From a bacterium (lineage in GTDB: Bacteria > Chloroflexota > Anaerolineae > Caldilineales > Caldilineaceae): a stretch of DNA of 38,538 nucleotides. The stretch spans positions 1 through 38,538 of the forward strand of contig WGMT01000106.1 of the NCBI GenBank assembly GCA_016124945.1, given 5' to 3'. Each line of letters starts with the position of its first letter. Position 1 is the stretch's first letter. Under the pieces are notes generated by a model. That model saw only the letters and a program-made list of their open reading frames with translations. It was not told where the DNA came from and searched no databases. Made by a program: the position numbers and the translations under genes. Of the stretch, positions 7,781 to 15,579 are shown piece after piece.

Positions 7781-8674
7781 ATGATCTACGATCCTCTTCC
7801 CTACGACACGGAGGCCTATGCCGCCACCCTGGCGCATATCGGTACACCGTGGGGCATCCCAGAATGGACAGGCGCGTTGCTTGCAAGCGCCATTCCGGGG
7901 GAACCCGATCTACATGATCTCGTCGGTCCTTGGCCATACTGCACACCGCCATCTACCGATCAACTGCCTACGCTGACTGCGGCATTGCATACCCAGGGCT
8001 TTGTGACATTCCGTGCCTTTTTCCGACCGGACAGCAACCCACCCGTCGCGGATCTCCAAAGACACGGCTTTGTTGTGACACCCTTGAAAGAACACTTTGT
8101 CTTTGATCCACAATTGGACATGCCGGCGCACAGCGCCAAAACCCGTTACAATATCCGCCGCGGACAACGACGCTGGGCGGTCGATCAAGTCTCACTGGCC
8201 GATCACCATTCCCTCATTACCCGCTACCACGAAACGTTGACGCAGAATCGTCCATTCAGCGCAATGGCCGCGCTAGGACCAACCCATCTCTCCCTGTTAA
8301 GCGACGTACCCGGCGTCAATACACTGGCTGCGTTCGACAGCGAAGGGCTGGGCGCAGCCTTGATCACTGCCCACAGCCGACATAGTGTCCACTTCCATCT
8401 GATTGTCGGCGCAGATCGTGCCTACCAAACCGGCGCATTTTACGCGCTATACCAGGCTGCACTTGACCGCTGGGGACAGCACACCACGCTCTATTTGGGG
8501 GGGACACCCAGCGCCACCAACGGGCCAGGAATTGCGCGTTTCAAACGTCGCTTCGCCAATCGCAGTGCACCGGTTTTGATGGCCCAGTCAATCGTAGATT
8601 CAGACACCTACCAACGGCTTGTCCGTGCATGTGTTACGTCCAATCCAAACTGGTTTCCACCATACCGAGGCTGA
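7781..8674 (+). CDS. FemAB/GNAT-fold acyltransferase-like protein
   Basis: A 297-residue protein resembling FemAB/BioF2-like GNAT proteins, which transfer acyl or aminoacyl groups to sugars or peptides. Support comes from KTRYNIRRGQRR near residue 127, a typical FemAB 'K...NIR(R/K)' turn, and the C-terminal LYLGGTPSATNGPGIARFKR, which matches the 'GG...G...FK(R/K)F' ending of the family. It begins 17 bases after the SGNH stop with no clear ribosome site, so it may rely on coupling. The glycosyltransferase starts 4 bases after its stop. The family is moderately certain; the substrate is unknown. Confidence 0.7.
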   Translation: MIYDPLPYDTEAYAATLAHIGTPWGIPEWTGALLASAIPGEPDLHDLVGPWPYCTPPSTDQLPTLTAALHTQGFVTFRAFFRPDSNPPVADLQRHGFVVTPLKEHFVFDPQLDMPAHSAKTRYNIRRGQRRWAVDQVSLADHHSLITRYHETLTQNRPFSAMAALGPTHLSLLSDVPGVNTLAAFDSEGLGAALITAHSRHSVHFHLIVGADRAYQTGAFYALYQAALDRWGQHTTLYLGGTPSATNGPGIARFKRRFANRSAPVLMAQSIVDSDTYQRLVRACVTSNPNWFPPYRG

Positions 8675-8678
8675 ATCC

Positions 8679-9731
8679 ATGGCGGCATCCTCTTTTGATC
8701 TACTGTGTCAGGGCGAAGACCGTCCACAGGCCACTCTGCTCTTTCCCACCTACCGCTCGACACATCTCCACGCAGCGCTCACCTCTGTCCTCGCGCAGCG
8801 TGACGTGATCCTGGAGATCCTTATCTCCGACGACGCATCCGGCGACGAAACGCCACGCCGCATCCTCGACATTGCGAAGCGTTACCACGGACCACACCGT
8901 GTCCTCTTTCGGCAGGGACAGAAACGGCTGCGCCTGGATCACTTCACGCTGATGGCCGAGGCGGCCTCGTGTGACATCACCCTCATGGCGCACCATGACG
9001 ACGTTGCCCAGCCGGATCGAGCGCAGCGGATTCTGCGCACCTTCACGGCAACCGGCGCGGACGTCGTCGCGTCGGCTTTCACGGCGATTCAGGCAGATGG
9101 TCGGCCACGGGTCACCAACCGCGAGCGATGGGCGTCTGGCTTTATCTCAATGGATCAAGTGATTCAGCACGTTTGGTTGTGGCCGATGTTGGGGGCAGGC
9201 CTCGCCTGGCGACGCAAAGTGTACACGGATTTTCCACGGTTGACGACACTTTACCTCCCCGGTGGGCACGACATGTTGATCTCTTTCCGTGGCGCACTTC
9301 GTGGCGGGTTTTATTATCTGGATGAGGCGTTGTTCCAGCGTAGAAGCCATGCCGCGCAGTGGGGGAATGTGCTCTTCGACATGCGTGGGAAGCCCATCGC
9401 GCAAGAAGGCACGGCGGCGCGTCTCTTAGGTGTCACCGTGGCCATGCACAAAGATGTTGGTCACCTGAAGGAACGGGCGAAAGGGGAGACGCCGCAAAAT
9501 CTGGTAGAGATAGAGGAACAGATCACCCAATCCATTATGCGCCGCGCCATGCAACTGTACGATCTGCGCGGTCAACTGTTGCTGGCGGGGAAACAGGCGG
9601 TATGGCTAAAAAACGAAGAATTTGAAGCGTTGCAACGTTCTTCACTGCTGCGCCGTCTACTGCGGCGTGAACCGTTTCGGTCTGTGAAGAACTGGATACA
9701 AAAGATGGCGATTAAGCGATTGGGGGATTAG
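8679..9731 (+). CDS. family 2 glycosyltransferase
   Basis: A 350-residue GT2 (GT-A fold) protein. The N-terminal TLLFPTYRSTHLHAALTSVL and ISDDASGDETPR (around residues 45-60) bind the nucleotide sugar, and AHHDDVAQPDR near residue 108 carries the acidic metal-binding motif. The ATG at 8679 has GAGG 8 bases upstream, inside the end of the acyltransferase gene. No transmembrane segment is evident. It is the last gene of the SGNH-acyltransferase-GT2 trio, likely acting on an envelope glycan. Its last codons (cga ttg ggg gat tag, RLGD stop) are part of the 32-bp arm of the following palindrome. Confidence 0.85.
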   Translation: MAASSFDLLCQGEDRPQATLLFPTYRSTHLHAALTSVLAQRDVILEILISDDASGDETPRRILDIAKRYHGPHRVLFRQGQKRLRLDHFTLMAEAASCDITLMAHHDDVAQPDRAQRILRTFTATGADVVASAFTAIQADGRPRVTNRERWASGFISMDQVIQHVWLWPMLGAGLAWRRKVYTDFPRLTTLYLPGGHDMLISFRGALRGGFYYLDEALFQRRSHAAQWGNVLFDMRGKPIAQEGTAARLLGVTVAMHKDVGHLKERAKGETPQNLVEIEEQITQSIMRRAMQLYDLRGQLLLAGKQAVWLKNEEFEALQRSSLLRRLLRREPFRSVKNWIQKMAIKRLGD

Positions 9732-9781
9732 GAGATTTTAGATCGTGCACACGATCTAAAATCTCCTAATCCCCCAATCGC
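9716..9781. terminator. 32-bp perfect hairpin overlapping the GT2 stop
   Basis: Bases 9716-9747 and 9750-9781 are perfect complements with a 2-base loop, one of the longest perfect stems in the window. The stop codon of the plus-strand gene (9729-9731) lies inside the left arm. The element lies between convergent genes. Bases 9824-9850 iterate ccaatc(t/a)c and run into the stop of the minus-strand ROK gene. Confidence 0.85.
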
Positions 9782-9847
9782 CAACTCCATCGCTCAACAC
9801 CCCCACAAAACCGAATCACTCTATACCCAATCTCCAATCACCAATCT

Positions 9848-10753
9848 CTAATCCCCGCTCCTCTGCCGCGCATAGACGCCCGCCCCCAACAGCCCGCTGT
9901 CTGCGCCCAACTGTGTGGGCACAATCGGGATGTTGCGATACGACTTGATAGCCGCCACCGCATAGGACAAGCGCACGTCTGCCAAAAAACGTTCCCCCAG
10001 CAGGCCGATGCTGCCGCCCACCAGCAAAACCTCCGGCCCCAGCACATGCGCCGCCTGCGCCAGCCCATGACCGAGCCAATGCGCCGCCTCGTCCACCGCG
10101 GGGATCGACTTGCCCGCCAGATAATCGTCGGCCAACGCCCGCAAGGACGGATAACCGCTGGCCGGCAACATCACCCGCATCCCCGCGTACGATTCCAGGC
10201 AGCCGATCTGCCCACATGTGCAAGGACGCCCACCCGGCACAATACACACATGCCCGATCTCACCGCCGCGGCCCATGCTGCCGCTGTACAGTTTGCCGTC
10301 GACGACGATGCCGCCGCCTACGCCTGTCCCCACAGCCAGCAACACCTGATGATGATAGCCTCGTCCAGCGCCCAATTGCGCTTCGGCCAGGGCAAAGGCG
10401 TTGACATCGTTCTCCACAAAGACGGGCAGATCGAGCGCTTCAGCCAGCCGCCGTCCTAACGCCAGCCCCGTCCACCCCGGCAGGTTGTCTGTGGCGAAGA
10501 CCACGTCCCCCTGGCGTGGATCGATTTGCCCGGCGCTGGCCACCCCCACCGCGCGCGGACGTTCCGGCGCCGCCGCGATCACATCCCGCGCCAGCCCAAT
10601 CAACCGCCCCAGGATCGCCTCGGCGCTGCCTTCCTGCGCCAGCGTTGGCACCTCGGCGCGCTGCTGCAACATATCATCCGCCGTCAAAATCCCCGCCGCC
10701 AACTTCGTGCCGCCGACGTCGAGGGCGAGAACGGGAGGGGTTTGTGTTGTCAT
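9848..10753 (-). CDS. ROK family sugar kinase
   Basis: A 301-residue ROK protein of kinase length with no N-terminal HTH, so an enzyme rather than a repressor. LALDVGGTKLAAGI (residues 9-22) is the ATP phosphate loop. FVENDVNAFALAEA holds the catalytic Asp region. GTGVGGGIV is the second ATP motif. EIGH followed by CTCGQIGCLESYAG is the ROK zinc-binding signature. The ATG at 10753 follows AAAGGA by 6 bases. ROK kinases phosphorylate glucose, N-acetylglucosamine, N-acetylmannosamine and others. The NanE-like gene in the same cluster makes N-acetylmannosamine or a related hexose a reasonable guess, but this is inference. Its TAG stop lies in a gattggtgattgg repeat. Confidence 0.9.
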   Translation of the reverse strand: MTTQTPPVLALDVGGTKLAAGILTADDMLQQRAEVPTLAQEGSAEAILGRLIGLARDVIAAAPERPRAVGVASAGQIDPRQGDVVFATDNLPGWTGLALGRRLAEALDLPVFVENDVNAFALAEAQLGAGRGYHHQVLLAVGTGVGGGIVVDGKLYSGSMGRGGEIGHVCIVPGGRPCTCGQIGCLESYAGMRVMLPASGYPSLRALADDYLAGKSIPAVDEAAHWLGHGLAQAAHVLGPEVLLVGGSIGLLGERFLADVRLSYAVAAIKSYRNIPIVPTQLGADSGLLGAGVYARQRSGD

Positions 10754-10773
10754 TTGAGATCCTTTGGGTGGGT

Positions 10774-10858
10774 GCGTAATGCGTAATGCGTAATGCGTGA
10801 TTCGTTGACAAAGTTGGTGGCCAATTGGGAACCAATTTCGTCAACGAATCACGCATTA
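10774..10858. repeat. taatgcg/gattcgt iterated palindrome
   Basis: The left arm iterates gcgtaat three times (10774-10798), continuing as taatgcgtgattcgttga at 10791-10808. This pairs perfectly with 10841-10858. The 32-base loop contains an inner ccaattgg core. The right arm includes the TAA stop of the sugar isomerase gene (10856-10858). The element lies between two minus-strand genes. Confidence 0.85.
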
Positions 10859-11692
10859 CTTCAGTAATTTCCGCGCCGCCGCCAAACTCCCCGGCACACC
10901 AACCGTCAACGGATCCAGGCCGCCTTCGTATTCGAGGGAGAGCCAGCCGTCGTAGTCCGCTTTGCCCAGGATGGAGACAATCTCGGCCAGATCGACCTGC
11001 CCTTCGCTGACGACGGTGCCGGTGTAGCCCACGCCGTCGAGTCCTTTGTAGACGTGGCTGGTCTGTCCTTCGGGGGCGACGGCGAAATCTTTAAGATGGA
11101 CAAGCGCCACCACGTCGGCCAGATCACGGGCGGCGTCGGTGGGGTTCTGGCCCACAAGCAGGAAGTTGCCCGTGTCCAGGTTTGCGCGCAAAGACGGCGA
11201 GTTGACCGTCTCGATCATGTGGCGCACCTGATCGCTGCGCCCGGCCATCAGCCCGTGATTTTCCAACGCCAGCACCACGCCATGCGCAGCCGCGTACTCG
11301 GCGCTTTGGGCCAGGCCGTCTATGATCCAATCCATGCCGTCGGCCAACTCGTAGCCTTCCTTGCGGTTGCCGCTGAAGACACGCATCAGCCCCACTTCCA
11401 GCGCGTTGGCTGTGTCGATGCCTGTCTTCATGTCGGCCAACTGCTTCTCCCACACCGCCCGATCCGGCTGAAAGAAATCGTTGCCCACCGAGTAGACGGC
11501 CAATTCCAGCCCGGCGTCGGCGATCTGCTTCTTCACCTTCGGCAGTTCGGTTGCCTTATCCTTCCAGAAGTAGTCTAGCAACTCCACCCCTTCCACATCC
11601 TGCGTGGCGGCAAAATCGACAAAGCCTGCCAGATCCATCTGTCCTGCCCGCACCGGGTAGACGACGCTCCACATGCTAACGCTGAGTTTCAT
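10856..11692 (-). CDS. sugar phosphate isomerase/epimerase (xylose-isomerase-like TIM barrel)
   Basis: A 278-residue AP-endonuclease-2-like TIM-barrel protein. Features include MKLSVSMWSVVYP at the start, VEGVELLDYF near residue 35, VLALENHGLM (metal-binding Glu and His), ANLDTGNFLL (Asp), VHLKDFAVAP (His/Lys/Asp) and LSLEYEGG (Glu). These are the metal ligands expected in sugar isomerases and epimerases of this superfamily. Length is typical. The ATG at 11692 follows AAAGGA by 6 bases. It sits between the ROK kinase and the DUF4127 gene, so it probably isomerises a sugar in the same pathway. The exact reaction cannot be read from sequence. Confidence 0.85.
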   Translation of the reverse strand: MKLSVSMWSVVYPVRAGQMDLAGFVDFAATQDVEGVELLDYFWKDKATELPKVKKQIADAGLELAVYSVGNDFFQPDRAVWEKQLADMKTGIDTANALEVGLMRVFSGNRKEGYELADGMDWIIDGLAQSAEYAAAHGVVLALENHGLMAGRSDQVRHMIETVNSPSLRANLDTGNFLLVGQNPTDAARDLADVVALVHLKDFAVAPEGQTSHVYKGLDGVGYTGTVVSEGQVDLAEIVSILGKADYDGWLSLEYEGGLDPLTVGVPGSLAAARKLLK

Positions 11693-11710
11693 GGTGTATC
11701 CTTTGTGTGT

Positions 11711-11861
11711 GATTTTCGATTGACGATTTTCGATTGACGATTTTCGCGTAGTGATTGTGTGTGGATAGCTTGTTTATTGCTCCGTCAACACGAAATAGCC
11801 CCAAACGGCATCATGCGCTAAACACGTCAATCGTCAATTCGTCAATCACAAATCGTAAATT
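11711..11861. repeat. gattgac/gattttc iterated palindrome
   Basis: Bases 11711-11746 alternate the heptamers gattttc and gattgac. Bases 11826-11861 iterate the complement (gtcaatc, gtcaattc). The two sides form an imperfect stem around about 80 bases with no gene. The TGA stop of the DUF4127 gene (11842-11844) lies inside the right side. Confidence 0.75.
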
Positions 11862-13530
11862 CTTCCATCTCGATTCCGATTTCAAACAGCCGTTGCCACG
11901 GCAAGAAGATGCGGTTGATTTTGAGAACGTCAATCGTGAAACGGGTGTCGCCTGCGCTGACGCTGTAGCCGCTGAAGTGCTGCGCCGCTAATTCCGCCGC
12001 CGCGGGGATAAGACGCTGATTCACGATGTCTTCTATCGCTTCGGCAGCGTCGCCCAAATTGGTCATCTTGGGGGGGATGCCGCGTTTGGGCAGATCCTCG
12101 ATGGCCACATGCGAGCGGACAATCCCCTGGTACAGAAAATCGTCGACGAAGCGCACAAAGAGGAAACGCACATGCGCGGCGATGGCTTCCGGCGTCGCCC
12201 CGTGTACCCGCTGCAAATGACGGATCACACTGTGCGCCAGGACGGTGCCCAGCGTGTTGCCTGCGGTGTTCCAGCCGCCGAAACCGGCCAACTGCGCCAG
12301 ATCTACGTGACGGCGCAACGCTTCGCCCAGTTCAATGTCCCCGCCGTTGACGTAGGCAGCGTCGACCACGGCGCAGGTGTGTCCTTCGCTCACGGCCAGG
12401 GCGAGGCTGCGGGCGAATTCGTCCACGTTGCGCTGCACCGAATGCATCTCGCGCAGCGAATTGCGCAGTCCGTCGGAACGGCGGTAGGCGTCCCAGGCCG
12501 CCTGCAACTCGGCGGGGAAGTGCGCCGCGCCGCTTTCGCCAATCTCGGCGGCGATCTGATCGAAGCCGTTGCCCTGCACCTCGGCGGGCGAATTGACATA
12601 GATCCTCACGTCCGCCGCGGCAGGATCGTCCTCGATGATGCCGCCCAGCGGAGCCAGATGCGCCTTGATCAGCTCCTCCATCGGGCGATCTTCGTAGGCC
12701 GTGATCACCGACCCGGCGCGTACACTGCTGTAGCGCGTCCACACGCGGGGGCGGAAGCCGGCTTGCCCCGCTACATACCGTGCAATCAGCAGCATATCCG
12801 TCTCGTCGGTGCCGGGGTAGACGGAAACCCGATCCGCCACGCCCAACTGCCGCGCCAGCCGCCGCAGTTGACGCGCCTCGGCAATGTTCCAGCCGTACTC
12901 CATCGTGTCATCTTGCGGGATGATCAGGTAATCGAAGACGCCTTCCGCCGTCCACTCGATCATGGCGCGGTTGACGGCGTGATTGCGCACCCGGCCCTCA
13001 AGGTAATCGGTCAGCACATCGGCGGGGACTTCGGCGCGCAAACGCGCCAGCTCGGCTTCGTCCGCGGCGGGGTCGCCGGACAGCATCGCCAACCTGTCTT
13101 CCAGGTACGAGATGCGGAACATGCGCGCCCCATACGTTCCCCAGTAGGCTTTCTCTTCTTCGGCGTCGTTGCCCCGTGTCACCCGCATCAGGATCGAATA
13201 ACCCAGCACCGTCAGCTTTGGATGATTGCGTTTGATCGCCCGTATAGTTTCCAGCCGCCGCAGCACAACGTCGGCGGGGTCGGTCGAGCGCCGCGAGTTG
13301 ACGAGTCCCCCGTACCCCAACGTATCCAACGCCAGGACCAGCGCGTCTGCGCGTGGGGCGTTTTCCGTCAGCCAGCCTGTCAGCCGGTCCACATCCCCGG
13401 CGCGCCAGGGCGTGCCCAGCCAATCCTTGGGCGGCAAAATCGGCTCAAACCCCGCCGCCTGCACCAGCAGCGCGGGGAATTCTACGTTGGGTGGTCGGTC
13501 GTCGAGTGGGAGGATGAGGATGGATGGCAT
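11842..13530 (-). CDS. DUF4127 family protein
   Basis: A 562-residue protein of DUF4127, recognised by the opening MPSILILPLDDRPPNVEFP and by LALDTLGYGGLVNSRR, YWGTYGARMFRISYLEDRL and IPQDDTMEYGWNI. The start is ATG at 13530; no clear ribosome site is visible and reading further upstream gives unrelated residues. The function of the family is unestablished. Its members are soluble and rich in conserved Asp/Arg, suggesting an enzyme. Position between a NanE-like epimerase and a sugar isomerase/ROK kinase pair points to sugar or amino-sugar metabolism. The last residues (TICD) come from the adjoining heptamer repeat. Confidence 0.85.
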   Translation of the reverse strand: MPSILILPLDDRPPNVEFPALLVQAAGFEPILPPKDWLGTPWRAGDVDRLTGWLTENAPRADALVLALDTLGYGGLVNSRRSTDPADVVLRRLETIRAIKRNHPKLTVLGYSILMRVTRGNDAEEEKAYWGTYGARMFRISYLEDRLAMLSGDPAADEAELARLRAEVPADVLTDYLEGRVRNHAVNRAMIEWTAEGVFDYLIIPQDDTMEYGWNIAEARQLRRLARQLGVADRVSVYPGTDETDMLLIARYVAGQAGFRPRVWTRYSSVRAGSVITAYEDRPMEELIKAHLAPLGGIIEDDPAAADVRIYVNSPAEVQGNGFDQIAAEIGESGAAHFPAELQAAWDAYRRSDGLRNSLREMHSVQRNVDEFARSLALAVSEGHTCAVVDAAYVNGGDIELGEALRRHVDLAQLAGFGGWNTAGNTLGTVLAHSVIRHLQRVHGATPEAIAAHVRFLFVRFVDDFLYQGIVRSHVAIEDLPKRGIPPKMTNLGDAAEAIEDIVNQRLIPAAAELAAQHFSGYSVSAGDTRFTIDVLKINRIFLPWQRLFEIGIEMEEFTICD

Positions 13531-13575
13531 GGGAAAAGAATATTTTCGGTGGATTGGAATGTTGGTGGGTAGGAT

Positions 13576-13694
13576 GATAGTGCGCAGTGCGTAGGGTCGC
13601 GTTGAGATTGTGAGCAGACAGCCGGCAATCATCGCCGACTCCACCACCCAATTAAGCGACAACGTCCTCAACAGACTACGCACTACGCACTATC
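13576..13694. repeat. gtgcgta iterated palindrome
   Basis: Bases 13576-13594 pair with 13676-13694 (ctacgcactacgcactatc) with one mismatch in 19. The intervening 81 bases have no gene. The same gtgcgta unit is used at 27201-27235 and 34101-34125. It lies between the starts and stops of minus-strand genes (DUF4127 and NanE-like). Confidence 0.8.
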
Positions 13695-13722
13695 CTCAAC
13701 AAAATAACGCCGTTCAACGTGT

Positions 13723-14445
13723 TCACTCCCTTGTCGCAATCCCCTCCACAAACCAGCGTGTAATCTCCTGCGGTCGCGTAATCGCGCCGCCAACGATGGC
13801 TGCCAGCGCGCCGCTGTCGAGGGCGGCGCGCACCTGTTCCGGCGTGCGGTAGCGCCCTTCGGCGAGGACGGGGACGCGCAGCCGCGCCGCCAATTGACCG
13901 ACGAGATCGAGGTCCGGTCGGCGCTGTTGGGGGCTGTAGTCGGTGTAGCCCGACATGGTGGTGGAAATGAGATCGGCCCCGGCTTCCTCGGCGGCGATGC
14001 CTTCTTCGAAGGTGGAAATGTCCGCCAATACAGGACAACCCGTCTCGTCGTGGATGGCGGCGATAAAGTCGGCCAGGGTGCCCGGCTGCGGGCGAGGACG
14101 GGCAGTGGCGTCGATGGCGACGATGTCCGTCCCCGCGGCGACGATGGCGCGCACGTGCTCCATGCTCGGTGTGATGTAGACCTCGTAGCCGGGGACGTTG
14201 TCTTTGAAGAGGCCGATGATGGGCAGGTCCACGGCTTGGCGGATGGCGCGAATGTCTTCGGGGCCGTTGGCGCGGATCGCCGCAGCGCCGCCTTCCGCCG
14301 CGGCCACGGCCATGCGCGCCATGATCCACGCGCCGTGCAACGGTTCATGTGGCAGCGCCTGACAGGAGACGATTAAGCGGTGGCGCACACGTTCGACGAA
14401 GGACGCGATTTGTTGTTCACGATCAGAAGGCGTGGGGATGCTCAT
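13723..14445 (-). CDS. nanE: N-acetylmannosamine-6-phosphate 2-epimerase-like (NanE family)
   Basis: A 240-residue TIM-barrel protein matching NanE along its length: VSCQALPHEPLHG near residue 26, GLFKDNVPG with the catalytic Lys, YITPSMEHV, ADISTFEEGI, DLISTTMSGYTDYS, EGRYRTPEQVRAALDSGA and VVGGAITRPQEIT-like ending (AIVGGAITRPQEITRWF). NanE interconverts ManNAc-6-phosphate and GlcNAc-6-phosphate in sialic-acid and ManNAc catabolism. The ATG at 14445 has GGAGAT about 7 bases upstream. The ROK gene of the cluster could supply the phosphorylated sugar. No NanA aldolase is in the window, so free ManNAc or a different sugar is plausible. Confidence 0.88.
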   Translation of the reverse strand: MSIPTPSDREQQIASFVERVRHRLIVSCQALPHEPLHGAWIMARMAVAAAEGGAAAIRANGPEDIRAIRQAVDLPIIGLFKDNVPGYEVYITPSMEHVRAIVAAGTDIVAIDATARPRPQPGTLADFIAAIHDETGCPVLADISTFEEGIAAEEAGADLISTTMSGYTDYSPQQRRPDLDLVGQLAARLRVPVLAEGRYRTPEQVRAALDSGALAAIVGGAITRPQEITRWFVEGIATRE

Positions 14446-14498
14446 CGCCGATCTCCAGTGGGAAGGGAAGCTGATTCTACCATAACGACATTTATCTT

Positions 14499-14530
14499 AA
14501 CCGCAAAGAACACAAAGATCACAAAGAAAC
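14499..14530. repeat. cacaaaga iterated motif
   Basis: Bases 14499-14530 iterate caaaga(a/t)ca units (aaccgcaaag, aacacaaag, atcacaaag), and a partial complement (tctttgcgttctcg) occurs at 14551-14564. It lies in the gap between the NanE-like and metalloenzyme genes and may form a weak stem. Confidence 0.55.
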
Positions 14531-14569
14531 AGTGTGAAAATATTTAAGGTCTTTGCGTTCTCGAATTGC

Positions 14570-14637
14570 CGCGGAGTGAGCACGCCCACGTGCGGCTGTT
14601 CAAGTGTAAACCCGCACGTGGGCGTGCTCACTCCGCG
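14570..14637. terminator. 26-bp perfect hairpin upstream of NanE, after the metalloenzyme
   Basis: Bases 14570-14595 (core agcacgcccacgtgcgg) and 14612-14637 are perfect complements with a 16-base loop. On the minus strand it follows the metalloenzyme stop (14659) and precedes the NanE-like start, so it may end the DUF1638-metalloenzyme transcript. Confidence 0.75.
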
Positions 14638-14658
14638 TTGAACTTGATTCCCAATCGC

Positions 14659-15579
14659 CTAATCTCCCAATTTCAAAAACTCCACAATGCTCGGCGCGAA
14701 ATCGTCCAAGCGCCGCACACGTCCTGCGACGTGATCCCGCCCCGCGCCCATCAACAGTGTCAACGCCGGGTTCTCGGTGTGTTTGCGGTGGGTGCAATCT
14801 TCCACGTTGCCGTGATCGCTGCTCACGATGATGAGCGTCTGATCCAGGTCGGCGGCGGCGAGGAGACCGCCCAGGAAGCCGTCGAAGACTTGGAAGTTGT
14901 CCACGGCGGCGGGGTGGTTGCGGTGATGGCCCAGGTAGTCGGTGAGCCAGTGCTCGAAGAAGACAAAGCGGTAAGGATGGGCAATGTGCCAGAGCTGCGC
15001 GCCCGCTTCTTCGGGCGTGTAGATGGGGATATCGGTGTAGCCCAGTTCGCTGCGCCAGCCTTCGCCGGTGAAGTTGGCGCTAAGGGCGCGTTCAGCGCGC
15101 ATGTCATCTGCCGTGAGCAGCGCCTGTCCACCTGCCACCGCAGCGTAGGGGACGGCGCTAAGCAGCCGCTTTCCGCGTTCGATGGCGGCGAAGTAGCCGT
15201 CGGGGTAGGCGTTGCAGAAGTAGCTGGGCAGTTCGATGCGGTTGAGGTGGGCGAAGAGACCGCCTTCGTCGAGGATGTCGCGCACGCGCTGGTCGGGGCG
15301 GGGGCCGTAGTGTTCGCCCAACCGTTCGGGCGCGTTGATCCCCGTGAGGATGGCCGTCTGTCCGGTTGCGCTCTGTGGGCGACCAGCCACGCCCATGTGC
15401 GCGTCAGTGGGGATGAACTCTGCCTGCGCCGTGGACAGCCGTCCTGTAGAAGCGGTGGGCGCAAGTCCGTCGAGCAGCCCGCGCAGGACGGGCATGTGCG
15501 CCGCCACCAGCGGGTTCACGGCAGGGTCATCCGAGCCGACGCCCACGCCGTCCAAAAAGAGGAAGATGACACGTTTCAC
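14659..15579 (-). CDS. alkaline-phosphatase-superfamily metalloenzyme (phosphoglycerate-mutase-like)
   Basis: A 306-residue protein of the metalloenzyme superfamily of cofactor-independent phosphoglycerate mutase and phosphopentomutase. RVIFLFLDGVGVGSDDP (residues 3-19) gives the first metal Asp. GRPQSATGQTAILTG holds the nucleophile region. IIVSSDHGNVEDCTHRKHTEN supplies the second Asp/His metal cluster. It is far shorter than iPGM (about 510), lacking the inserted transferase domain, so a phosphatase or hydrolase is more likely than a mutase. Its ATG overlaps the stop of the DUF1638 gene by 4 bases (15576-15579), so the two are translated together. The C-terminal KLGD stop is part of a gattgg repeat. 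Confidence 0.82.
   Translation of the reverse strand: MKRVIFLFLDGVGVGSDDPAVNPLVAAHMPVLRGLLDGLAPTASTGRLSTAQAEFIPTDAHMGVAGRPQSATGQTAILTGINAPERLGEHYGPRPDQRVRDILDEGGLFAHLNRIELPSYFCNAYPDGYFAAIERGKRLLSAVPYAAVAGGQALLTADDMRAERALSANFTGEGWRSELGYTDIPIYTPEEAGAQLWHIAHPYRFVFFEHWLTDYLGHHRNHPAAVDNFQVFDGFLGGLLAAADLDQTLIIVSSDHGNVEDCTHRKHTENPALTLLMGAGRDHVAGRVRRLDDFAPSIVEFLKLGD

Noticed and set aside
9848..10753. ROK protein as a transcriptional repressor
   Set aside because: It starts at the ATP loop with no N-terminal winged helix and has full kinase motifs.
12109..13572. 487-codon open frame on the plus strand opposite DUF4127
   Set aside because: It is antisense to a well-recognised DUF4127 gene, has no family resemblance and no ribosome site; GC-rich codon bias produces long antisense frames here.
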